Positions 1 to 5,779 of a stretch of DNA of 9,886 nucleotides are shown piece by piece. Source of the DNA: Hadesarchaea archaeon (GTDB lineage: Archaea > Hadarchaeota > Hadarchaeia > Hadarchaeales > Hadarchaeaceae); NCBI GenBank assembly GCA_014361095.1, contig JACIWF010000041.1, positions 1 to 9,886 on the forward strand. Reading direction: 5' to 3'. The position numbers were made by a program, and so were the translations under genes. The first letter of the stretch is position 1. Every line of letters starts with the position of its first letter. The notes beneath the pieces were generated by a model. It did no database searches. It was not told where the DNA came from and saw nothing but the letters and a program-made list of their open reading frames with translations.

Positions 1-50
1 TCGGCAATAGGATCCACTTGAAGGTAGACCTTCCGACTGTACAGTTCTGC

Positions 51-1109
51 CTAAAATGAGTCAAGCACGATTTCCTTCAAATCATCTAAGGTAACGGGCT
101 TTCTACCACCACCCAACAGCCTTTTGTTCTCGAATGCTCGCTCTGCAATTTTCAAGGCCTCTCCTCTGTCCACGAAATCAGAAAGTCCTTTCACCCCGTA
201 CTTCTCATATAGGTCTCTGATGCTCTCCCTTATGTCGATGCCAGTGGACTTCTCGAGCCTTCTGAATTTCTCATCTTCAGCGTAAAATTTCAGAAATGCG
301 GGCAGGAAAACAGCGTTCGCCAACCCATGGGGAACGTCGCACATCCCACCCAGCACGTGGCTCAGCGCATGGACTACCGAAGTCTGAGCGTTCGTGATCG
401 CGATCCCTCCCAAAACTGAACTCAGCATCATCCGCTTCCTCCCATCGGCCACGTCCGATATCGCTTCTTCTATCCCCTCGAAGAAGACCTTCACTCCGCT
501 CTCGCAAATTATGTCAGTCAGTGGATCGCAGAACTTCGTGAGGTAGGCTTCGATGTTGTGGCAGAGAGCGTCTATGGATGTGTGGATCGTGAGATCCTTA
601 GGCAGCCCGAACGTAAGTTTTTCGTCGATGATTGCCACATCGGGGTAAATATTCTCTGAGGCAACAGATTTTTTTACATCTTTGAGTTTGAGTACAGAAT
701 ACTTCGTTACCTCACTTCCAGATCCATGGGTTGTGGGAACTGCGATGAGTTTCTTGGCCTTGTGCCTGATCTTTTCCACGCCGATGAAATTTTCTATCTC
801 CTCTTCATTTTCCATCCTCGCTGCTAGGATCTTGGCCACATCTATGATGCTTCCTCCCCCGATGGCGAGCACATAGTCGAATCTCTTATCTTCTATCTCA
901 TGCCAGTAGGCTCGGACGGACTCAACTGTTGGCTCGGGAGATATCCTCAGGATGCACAGGTCAAGCCCCTTCAACGGCGCTGGGTCAAAGCACCTCCTAC
1001 AGCAGAGCAGCCCGGCACCCTCTAATTTGAGTTTTGCTATCTCCTGAGCAAAGTCACCAAAGATTATGTTTGTCCGTATGAACACATTAGGTCTCCTCCA
1101 CCACTTCAA
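51..1109 (-). CDS. Iron-containing alcohol dehydrogenase family protein
   Basis: This is a 352-residue member of the group III (iron-dependent) alcohol dehydrogenase superfamily: NAD(P)-dependent, cytoplasmic, interconverting an alcohol and an aldehyde or ketone. The nucleotide-binding GGGS motif is at residues 84-87, inside AIGGGSIIDVAK. The four expected metal ligands are D180 and H184 (IDALCH), H247 (VVHALSH) and H261 (VPHG); their spacings of 4, 67 and 14 match those I recall for E. coli FucO (D196, H200, H263, H277), so the metal site looks intact. The protein is about 30 residues shorter than FucO, lost partly at each end. The start is a TTG at 1107-1109, the only usable start after an in-frame stop upstream; the N-terminus (MKWWRRPNVF) resembles the WWF/R-P beginning of archaeal members. 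The TTG overlaps the stop of a possible small ORF. The substrate cannot be read from the sequence; polyol, simple alcohol or phosphonoacetaldehyde reduction are all possible. Confidence 0.9.
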   Translation of the reverse strand: MKWWRRPNVFIRTNIIFGDFAQEIAKLKLEGAGLLCCRRCFDPAPLKGLDLCILRISPEPTVESVRAYWHEIEDKRFDYVLAIGGGSIIDVAKILAARMENEEEIENFIGVEKIRHKAKKLIAVPTTHGSGSEVTKYSVLKLKDVKKSVASENIYPDVAIIDEKLTFGLPKDLTIHTSIDALCHNIEAYLTKFCDPLTDIICESGVKVFFEGIEEAISDVADGRKRMMLSSVLGGIAITNAQTSVVHALSHVLGGMCDVPHGLANAVFLPAFLKFYAEDEKFRRLEKSTGIDIRESIRDLYEKYGVKGLSDFVDRGEALKIAERAFENKRLLGGGRKPVTLDDLKEIVLDSF

Positions 1110-1279
1110 CCATTTTTCTTCCTGATTTTTTGGAAATAATTTTTACTTGAGAAGATGATAAAGCGTTTCGCTAACTTCTTGATCAACTGTACGTTGACTC
1201 TGCTGCCGACAGGCTTAAAATTTAATTCTACCGTTATTTTATCCCCATCTATTTGACAAAATCTTTGGAACTCCATCAT
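1106..1279 (-). CDS. Possible small protein upstream of the alcohol dehydrogenase
   Basis: This is an unrecognised 57-residue ORF beginning MMEFQRFCQI and ending in a very basic stretch (KIRKKNG). Two adjacent ATG codons (1277-1279 and 1274-1276) follow an AAAAGGG purine tract, which could serve as a ribosome binding site. Its TGA stop (1106-1108) overlaps the TTG start of the dehydrogenase by two bases, a pattern typical of translational coupling. The stretch DGDKITVELNFKPVGSRVNVQLIKKLAKRF looks amphipathic and protein-like and contains no rare-codon run. Against it: the region is AT-rich (22/60 GC at 1141-1200), so a 57-codon ORF could arise by chance, and I recognise no family. It may equally be untranslated leader of the dehydrogenase mRNA. 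Confidence 0.35.
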   Translation of the reverse strand: MMEFQRFCQIDGDKITVELNFKPVGSRVNVQLIKKLAKRFIIFSSKNYFQKIRKKNG

Positions 1280-1769
1280 TTATCCCTTTTAAAATTTGAG
1301 CAGAGTTTGATGGAATAACTGATTATTTGCTAGCCCGCTTCCATGGCGATTTTCCCTTTGCCCTTTAGTGTTCTTCTTTTTTAATCACCTTACCTTATTT
1401 ATCAGTTGGAACAGTGCAACACCCTTCTGTACGCGGCCAGACCCGCAGGTGGAGCCTTGAGGTGTCCTTGCTCTTTGTGAAACGCATGAAATTCCGTCTT
1501 CTTTCAAAGGCGCCCAAATAGCATTCAGGAGCTTCCTCAGTGGCCCTAGCGGCTTTTTCTTTGCCCTTCCAAAGCATTTGGTGAAAGACCATATTCGGGC
1601 TTGTATCTTTCGCGTAACCTGAGATGGTGGTGGAAATCCTCAGGGAAATGGATCTTAGGAGCTTAGAAGGTTACGGCAAGCACACACTAGGTTAAGGCGG
1701 GAGGTAGAGTATCCCGAACTGATCCTTGGTTGACGCTAGCTTCACCAACAACTCGGACCCGAAAGACGC
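1280..1769. other. Gene-less intergenic stretch, possibly decayed DNA
   Basis: About 490 bases lie between the stop of the transglutaminase-like gene and the small ORF. Frames on both strands are interrupted. The longest, a 65-codon minus-strand frame at 1395-1592, has no recognisable motif, and a 53-codon plus-strand frame across 1460-1620 is equally featureless. A run of six T on the plus strand near 1377-1382 is the only T-tract. A weak 5-bp hairpin (CGGGA 1698-1702, TCCCG 1712-1716) lies about 55 bases past the stop at 1770 and lacks a following T-run. I see no RNA gene. The patchwork of short, protein-looking fragments in shifting frames would fit a degraded gene or insertion element, but I cannot name one. 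Confidence 0.4.
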
Positions 1770-3341
1770 TTAACTGCTACGTTTTCTCGGCTTCAGGTTA
1801 GCGCCGCATTCGGTACAGAACTTTGAATCCGCCGGAATCTGTGCTCCGCATTTAGGACAGATTGCCAGAACCTTTGCCAGCTTGGTTTCGGCGGCCGGCT
1901 CGGGTTCAGGTTTTTCCGACCTCGTTGCGCGGTCCGGTTTTCGCCTGCCCCGCGCTGATCTTATCGCACCAGCGATTGCCACGATCACTATCACCACAGC
2001 GACAAATGGCAGCATTTCCGTCAGCTCGGGAGGAATTGTCGGTTCCACTGGAGTTGTCGTTTGTGGTGTTGTGTAAGTGGTGGTGACCTCAGGATATTCC
2101 CAGTTCACCAGTCCGTTCTCGGCCATCCTGGACCAAACATAAAAACCGGTGCCACTCTCCCTGTCAGCGCTGTAAGTGTAAGTTTGCTGAGGGTTCAGAA
2201 ATGTTATCTCGCTGGAAACGTCAAACCAGGTCGACCAGGTTCCATCCTGTAGCAAGGATTTTTTGACGACCACATTGTCCAGAAAAGGTATGGGTGAGAT
2301 ATTGGTGACGTTGAAATTCAGCTTGTTACCCGCATTCTCCAGCGCCAGCGCTACTGGAGTGACCTCGTTGATGACCTCCCAGCCGGTGAGGACGATGCTG
2401 TAGGTGACGCCAGATTCTATTACTCCTGACCCCGGTGGAGCCTCTCTGTACCAGTAGTGCCAGCTCTCTTCACGAGTTCTGGCGGTGACTATCTTCCGCA
2501 CGTCTCCGATGTCTCCCCAGGTGGGATCGACCGTCAGCCAGCCGTAGTCGGGAATCCAGATCTCAACCCAGGCATGGCTCGTCGTTGTCTGGATCTCTTG
2601 GCGCAGATCAGTTTTCTCGTTCCTCAGCCCATAGCCAAGGACGCTGCGCGCCGGTATGCCCACGGCCCGGCAAAAGCCCATGAACAGGTTGGCGTAGTCG
2701 GTGCAGACTCCCGAGCGAACGCTCAGCATCTCGTTGTCGGTCAGGTCAGGGATCTTGACTCCGGATTGTCTCGCTGCCCACTTGGCCTCGTCGTAGGAGA
2801 CGTTCTTCTTTATCCAATCGACGAACTTGGCGATGATCTTTGGGACGTCATTGCCGGCCTCGCCCACCAGCTGCAGCGCTTGGTTGACCACTTCGGCAGA
2901 AACGGTGACGTGTTCGTCGGGCAGGAGATATTGGGCCACATCCTCTTCCACAGTTGCCGGCAAGGGCTGGTGAGGCACGGCGGCGGTGTTGCTCAGATCG
3001 ACCGTGACCACGAAGGTGCCGGTGAAGATGTTTCTGGTGTAGATATCCGTTGTCTCGACCACCCAAACATCCTTGCCATCGATGGTCTGGATGCTGCCCT
3101 GATCCAGCGTCGCCTGTACCGTCTGATGCGCGGTCTGAACCGGGATGTCGTAAATTTCCACGCGGATGGAGGTCCTGCCAGGGTAGTACTGGCCTTCCCA
3201 GGGCAGCTCAATCCGATATCGCAGCGTGTATCTCGCGGTGAGCGGCAGACCGTCCTCGGCAGCTGCTACCGGAGTTGCTGTTGAGAATCCCAGCACAGCA
3301 ATCAGCGCCAAGCAGATGAAGACGATTGCGGATTTTTTCAT
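1770..3341 (-). CDS. Secreted, membrane-anchored transglutaminase-like protein with C-terminal zinc ribbon
   Basis: The 523-residue protein begins with a signal peptide (residues 1-28, KK then a hydrophobic core, ending PVAAAED). The transglutaminase/peptidase fold spans about 155-285, with the expected Cys-His-Asp triad visible: C213 in RSGVCTDYA, H256 in TSHAWVEIW and D272 in LTVDPTWGD. A beta-rich region (about 305-415) follows, then a Thr/Pro-rich linker (419-439), one transmembrane segment (about 443-461), an Arg-rich stop-transfer stretch and a zinc ribbon (C495, C498, C509, C512). By the positive-inside rule the enzyme domain faces outward and the ribbon lies in the cytoplasm. Members of this superfamily can be proteases, amidases or crosslinkers; the substrate is unknown. 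The ATG start is supported by the signal peptide and by a TATA-like element about 34 bases upstream. The ribbon closely matches that of the upstream co-directional gene, suggesting a linked role. Confidence 0.85.
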   Translation of the reverse strand: MKKSAIVFICLALIAVLGFSTATPVAAAEDGLPLTARYTLRYRIELPWEGQYYPGRTSIRVEIYDIPVQTAHQTVQATLDQGSIQTIDGKDVWVVETTDIYTRNIFTGTFVVTVDLSNTAAVPHQPLPATVEEDVAQYLLPDEHVTVSAEVVNQALQLVGEAGNDVPKIIAKFVDWIKKNVSYDEAKWAARQSGVKIPDLTDNEMLSVRSGVCTDYANLFMGFCRAVGIPARSVLGYGLRNEKTDLRQEIQTTTSHAWVEIWIPDYGWLTVDPTWGDIGDVRKIVTARTREESWHYWYREAPPGSGVIESGVTYSIVLTGWEVINEVTPVALALENAGNKLNFNVTNISPIPFLDNVVVKKSLLQDGTWSTWFDVSSEITFLNPQQTYTYSADRESGTGFYVWSRMAENGLVNWEYPEVTTTYTTPQTTTPVEPTIPPELTEMLPFVAVVIVIVAIAGAIRSARGRRKPDRATRSEKPEPEPAAETKLAKVLAICPKCGAQIPADSKFCTECGANLKPRKRSS

Positions 3342-3370
3342 TTTATCATGTTGAATGTAGGGTTTAGATG

Positions 3371-3378
3371 TATAAAAT
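3371..3378 (-). promoter_or_regulatory. TATA-like element for the transglutaminase-like gene
   Basis: The minus strand reads ATTTTATA, centred about 34 bases before the ATG at 3341. A transcript starting about 25 bases downstream would have a leader of under 10 bases. It implies that this gene can be transcribed separately from the gene 57 bases upstream, although readthrough from there is also possible. Confidence 0.45.
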
Positions 3379-3398
3379 TTGGGTCGGCCGGCGCTGGA

Positions 3399-3797
3399 CT
3401 ATTTTTGGCGCTTCAGGCGGGCCCCGCATTCCGGGCAGAATTTTGAGTTCAACGGAATCCTCTCGTAGCACTCGGGGCAGATGGCCAGAATCAGCGTCGC
3501 CTCCGGCTGATGTTCTTCTTCCTTGATGATCACGGCCTGTCCCTTGGCGGTGAGAACCTTCCAGGCGGTCAGCGACATCGCCTGCCGCCTGTACTCCACG
3601 TTGATCACGGCGTTCGCTCCCAGCTTCCGGGCCTTCTCCTTCAGCTTGAGATTTACCTCCTCTAGGGTTGGTTCTCGTGAGAAAGCCGTGGTGGCGTGGA
3701 CCTTGGCCTGAATTTCCCCGATGACTTCGTAGGGAACGGCTGGAGCTTCGGAGTAAATCTTAATTTTTGATAGGTCGTCGGATTGCTTCATTTTCAT
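3399..3797 (-). CDS. YbjQ/DUF74-like protein with C-terminal zinc ribbon
   Basis: The 132-residue, probably cytoplasmic protein has two parts. Residues about 20-92 resemble the YbjQ/DUF74 fold: VPYEVIGEIQAKV, then EKARKLGANAVINVEYR, then a final strand with GQAVII. The 'A..LGANAVI.V' block is the recognisable core of that family, which forms small oligomeric beta-rich proteins and is sometimes labelled heavy-metal binding without strong proof. Residues 104-128 form a zinc ribbon (C107, C110, C121, C124). Over 25 aligned residues the ribbon shares 17 with the tail of the neighbouring transglutaminase-like protein, for example both have AICP.C and SKFC.ECGA.LK. The ATG at 3797 is preferred over a second ATG two codons later because it stands 29 bases from a TATA-like element. 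Biological role unknown. Confidence 0.7.
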   Translation of the reverse strand: MKMKQSDDLSKIKIYSEAPAVPYEVIGEIQAKVHATTAFSREPTLEEVNLKLKEKARKLGANAVINVEYRRQAMSLTAWKVLTAKGQAVIIKEEEHQPEATLILAICPECYERIPLNSKFCPECGARLKRQK

Positions 3798-3822
3798 CCT
3801 GACTTCACTATTTTCAAGCCGG

Positions 3823-3829
3823 TTTATAA
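3823..3829 (-). promoter_or_regulatory. TATA-like element for the YbjQ-like gene
   Basis: The minus strand reads TTATAAA, centred about 29 bases before the ATG at 3797, which fits a leaderless or nearly leaderless transcript. The element is part of ATAAACCGG, which recurs in the opposite orientation at 3959-3967 on the other side of this divergent intergenic region. Confidence 0.45.
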
Positions 3830-3996
3830 CATGTTAGTTAACTGGGTAGATTAATCTGTCCCGACCTTGATTGTTTTTGCGTACTAGTAGCCAGCTATTT
3901 CTTTTCTGGAGCGTTGCTATGATTGATTTCTGTTATCGTTTCCAGCTAATTTTACCTGATAAACCGGTGGAACGCAATTTTTGTGTTGCTAAAAAC

Positions 3997-4002
3997 ATAT
4001 AA
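3997..4002 (+). promoter_or_regulatory. TATA-like element for the small membrane coiled-coil gene
   Basis: The sequence AAAAACATATAAG carries ATATAA about 33 bases before the ATG at 4033, with an A-rich stretch upstream as expected for a TFB recognition region. A start of transcription near 4025 would leave a leader of about 8 bases and no room for a ribosome binding site. Confidence 0.5.
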
Positions 4003-4032
4003 GCGACCAGCGCCATTTTTTGATGGTATGGG

Positions 4033-4317
4033 ATGGCGATGGATGTCACCTTTGTCATCGAAATCCTGGTCTTAGCCGTGGAGATTTTAGTGATCGCCCT
4101 GGTCCTGATCCATTTCCACAGGCTGGAGAAGAACACCGAGGCGGTGAATCGTCTCATCAAGAAGCTAGACGACCACATCGATAAACTGGACGGCCACATC
4201 ACCGGGCTTGACCACAGCCACGAACGCATCGAAAAGTGTGTCTACCGGTTGTCCGAGATGGAGTCTCAGATCTACGATTATCTGAAGAAGCAGGGGAAAA
4301 AACCACAGCGTCCTTGA
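4033..4317 (+). CDS. Small membrane-anchored coiled-coil protein
   Basis: This is an unrecognised 94-residue protein. Residues 7-28 form a single hydrophobic segment (VIEILVLAVEILVIALVLIHFH) with two glutamates inside it. The rest is a predicted coiled coil facing the cytoplasm or the outside, with a very regular heptad: V38, L45, L52, L59, I66, L73 and I80 are exactly seven residues apart. Histidines lie near the core at H48, H55, H61 and H63, which is unusual in a coiled coil and could be pH- or metal-sensitive, though that is inference. The tail is basic (KKQGKKPQRP). The start may be the ATG at 4033 or the one two codons later; the TATA distance does not decide. It is divergent from the YbjQ-like gene and 58 bases before the glycosylase-like gene, which has its own TATA-like element. 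It could be an oligomerising anchor or membrane sensor; no function can be assigned. Confidence 0.65.
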   Translation: MAMDVTFVIEILVLAVEILVIALVLIHFHRLEKNTEAVNRLIKKLDDHIDKLDGHITGLDHSHERIEKCVYRLSEMESQIYDYLKKQGKKPQRP

Positions 4318-4329
4318 TTCGAGATCGGC

Positions 4330-4358
4330 CGGGATTTGGATATCGATTAATAATCCCG
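4330..4358. repeat. 7-bp inverted repeat overlapping the glycosylase-like promoter
   Basis: CGGGATT (4330-4336) is complementary to AATCCCG (4352-4358), with a 15-base spacer. The right arm overlaps the TATA-like element at 4347-4354. It could be an operator for a dimeric repressor or a hairpin ending the transcript of the upstream small gene, although no T-run follows. A 7-bp match in an intergenic region can also arise by chance. Confidence 0.35.
4347..4354 (+). promoter_or_regulatory. TATA-like element for the glycosylase-like gene
   Basis: TTAATAAT is centred about 25 bases before the ATG at 4376, the spacing expected when transcription starts at the A of the start codon. This supports the ATG over the TTG one codon upstream (4373-4375). 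Confidence 0.45.
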
Positions 4359-4375
4359 CTGACAATTGATTATTG

Positions 4376-5002
4376 ATGTCCGGCAGCCTGCAGGTGCTGT
4401 CCAAGATCCCGAGCTATTCACGCGAGCTGGGGTTAAACCTCAGGAGACCGGAGGACCGGTTCAAGTGGTTTTTGGCCTCGCTGCTGTTCGCCAAGAGGAT
4501 TTCTGCGAATGTGGCGAAGAAGACATATCGGATGTTTGAGGCCGAGGGGCTGCTAACCCCGGAGGCGATTCTGGCCGCCGGCTGGGACAGGCTGGTTGAG
4601 GTTCTGGACGCGGCTGGTTACGTGCGGTATGACTTTTCCACCGCCTCGACGCTTCTCGACACGATGGGGAGGATCAAATCGCTGGGGGGCCTCGAGCGCC
4701 TGCACCAGATTGCCGAGGACGCGAGGGATCTGGAGAGAAGGCTCCAAGAACTGAAGGGGGTCGGTCCGGTCGCCTGCAACATCTTCCTGAGGGAGCTGCG
4801 GGGGATCTGGCCCAAGGCGAATCCCAGTCCTTCCAAGGTGGCCCTGCAGCTGGGCGAGAGTTTGGCGCTCTCTAGGCCTCAGGTCGAGCGGTATGAGTCG
4901 GCCTTGATCAGGGTTCATCTGGAATACTGCAAGCGGCGAAAGTGCCTCAGCTGCCCCTTGGGAAAATACTGCCGGAATTTCACGCGTCCGCAGAGCTGGT
5001 AG
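4376..5002 (+). CDS. HhH-GPD superfamily DNA glycosylase/endonuclease III-like protein with altered active site
   Basis: The 208-residue protein has the size and layout of the endonuclease III superfamily of base-excision-repair enzymes. The helix-hairpin-helix is LKGVGPVACNIFLREL (126-141). A C-terminal cysteine cluster C185-X4-C190-X2-C193-X5-C199 should hold a 4Fe-4S cluster; endonuclease III and MutY use X6-X2-X5, so the first gap is two residues shorter. Two usual active-site features are missing: the lysine after the hairpin glycine (GVGRKTA in endonuclease III) is replaced by GVGPVA, and no aspartate stands where V-D-T-H would be; the region reads KANPSPSK (147-154). It may be a monofunctional glycosylase of an uncommon branch or a DNA-binding protein without catalysis. 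ATG at 4376 is chosen from the promoter spacing. It ends 3 bases before the stop of the convergent gene. Confidence 0.75.
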   Translation: MSGSLQVLSKIPSYSRELGLNLRRPEDRFKWFLASLLFAKRISANVAKKTYRMFEAEGLLTPEAILAAGWDRLVEVLDAAGYVRYDFSTASTLLDTMGRIKSLGGLERLHQIAEDARDLERRLQELKGVGPVACNIFLRELRGIWPKANPSPSKVALQLGESLALSRPQVERYESALIRVHLEYCKRRKCLSCPLGKYCRNFTRPQSW

Positions 5003-5005
5003 CCT

Positions 5006-5710
5006 TCATTCGATGATCGGGAGTATCTCCGCCGTGATGAAGTCGATGAACTCCTGCACCGTTGATCTGCTGAAGAGAGTGACAACCACGTTTCTGGTGA
5101 CGCCCACGACCAGGCCCCTTTTGGCCACCTCCCAGACCACATACCACAGCTTCCCGTGCTCCAGATACTCGCGGTAGAGCTTGGTGTCCGCCAGCCCCGA
5201 GCCCGCTAGGGCCAGCTTGCCCACGCCCGGAATGTCTACGTTGTCGAACCAGATCAGCTTGGTCGCGTGGGGGTTGGACTCGTGGAGCTCCTTCAGCGTC
5301 TCATGGGTGATCTTGGTCTCGACGATGGCACCTGTTTTGATGAAGATGATGTCGCTGAGCCGGTTGGCCACGTAGTTCGTCAGCAGCTTCTTCACCCCCC
5401 GGGCCTTGGATGGGGCCAGCACGATCAGGAAGAGACGCCCCCGGTATCTCTTGATCCAGAAGGGAACCTCCTCGGTGACCACCGTCTCGACCAGGCCCCG
5501 CTTGTAGTAGCGGCTGATGACGAAGTCCTTGCTGAAGATCGCGGAGAAGGTGTCGCCCTCAAGCTTGGGCTCGAGGATCTCGGTGGTCAGCTTCTTGGTC
5601 TCCTTGCCCGATCCGTAGGGCTCCTCCTCCCGGAATGACTTGAGCTTGCGCGCGACCAGCGACAGTTCAACCGGCTCCTTCAGCTCGAAGATCTTTACCA
5701 CCAGCACCAT
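5006..5710 (-). CDS. Unrecognised conserved-looking archaeal protein, divergent from the SMC operon
   Basis: I do not recognise this 234-residue protein. It begins MVLVVKIFEL, has no signal peptide or transmembrane segment, no cysteines and no obvious nucleotide-binding motif. It alternates short beta-like runs (RLFLIVLAP, YVVWEVA, GLVVGVTRNVVVTLF) with basic helices (SKARGVKKLLTNYVANRLSD, 101-120). Acidic or polar clusters that might be catalytic include TKITHETLKELHE and WFDNVDIPGVGKL (154-166). The open frame continues upstream to 6325, antisense to the SMC gene, but the extension has shadow-like composition. A GAGGT at 5718-5722 lies 7 bases before the ATG at 5708-5710, which decides the start. 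It shares a 69-base divergent promoter region with the SMC operon and converges with the glycosylase-like gene, so a DNA-related role is plausible by context only. Confidence 0.7.
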   Translation of the reverse strand: MVLVVKIFELKEPVELSLVARKLKSFREEEPYGSGKETKKLTTEILEPKLEGDTFSAIFSKDFVISRYYKRGLVETVVTEEVPFWIKRYRGRLFLIVLAPSKARGVKKLLTNYVANRLSDIIFIKTGAIVETKITHETLKELHESNPHATKLIWFDNVDIPGVGKLALAGSGLADTKLYREYLEHGKLWYVVWEVAKRGLVVGVTRNVVVTLFSRSTVQEFIDFITAEILPIIE

Positions 5711-5717
5711 GCCCATT

Positions 5718-5722
5718 ACCTC
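5718..5722 (-). promoter_or_regulatory. Ribosome binding site that sets the start of the unrecognised gene
   Basis: GAGGT on the minus strand stands 7 bases before the ATG at 5710, an ideal spacing, but only 1 base before the ATG at 5716. The downstream ATG is therefore the better start. Unlike most genes here this one appears to have a leader long enough for a Shine-Dalgarno element. Confidence 0.55.
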
Positions 5723-5745
5723 AAGTTTTAAACTCAGACGTTGTC

Positions 5746-5752
5746 TTATATA
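5746..5752. promoter_or_regulatory. Shared TATA element in the divergent promoter region
   Basis: TTATATA reads as a TATA box in both directions (CTTATATAGG on plus, CCTATATAAG on minus). It is centred 31 bases before the SMC start at 5780 and 39 bases before the start at 5710. Transcription 25 bases away would give a leader of about 6 bases for the SMC operon and about 14 bases, including GAGGT, for the minus-strand gene. Other AT-rich stretches here (5725-5733, 5764-5771) lie too close to the starts. Confidence 0.5.
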
Positions 5753-5779
5753 GGAACTACAAAGTTTTAACTGATTCCC

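Noticed and set aside
20..33. Perfect inverted repeat GAAGGT-AG-ACCTTC downstream of the dehydrogenase stop
   Set aside because: It can form only a 5-bp stem with a 4-base loop and is not followed by a T-run on the minus strand, so I do not call it a terminator.
1395..1592. 65-codon minus-strand ORF
   Set aside because: No recognisable family, no clear ribosome binding site or TATA at the right distance, and other frames in the region look equally protein-like. Kept only as possible decayed DNA.
2457..3284. 275-codon plus-strand ORF antisense to the transglutaminase-like gene
   Set aside because: The minus frame has a signal peptide, catalytic triad, membrane segment and zinc ribbon. The plus frame has no motif and shadow-like composition.
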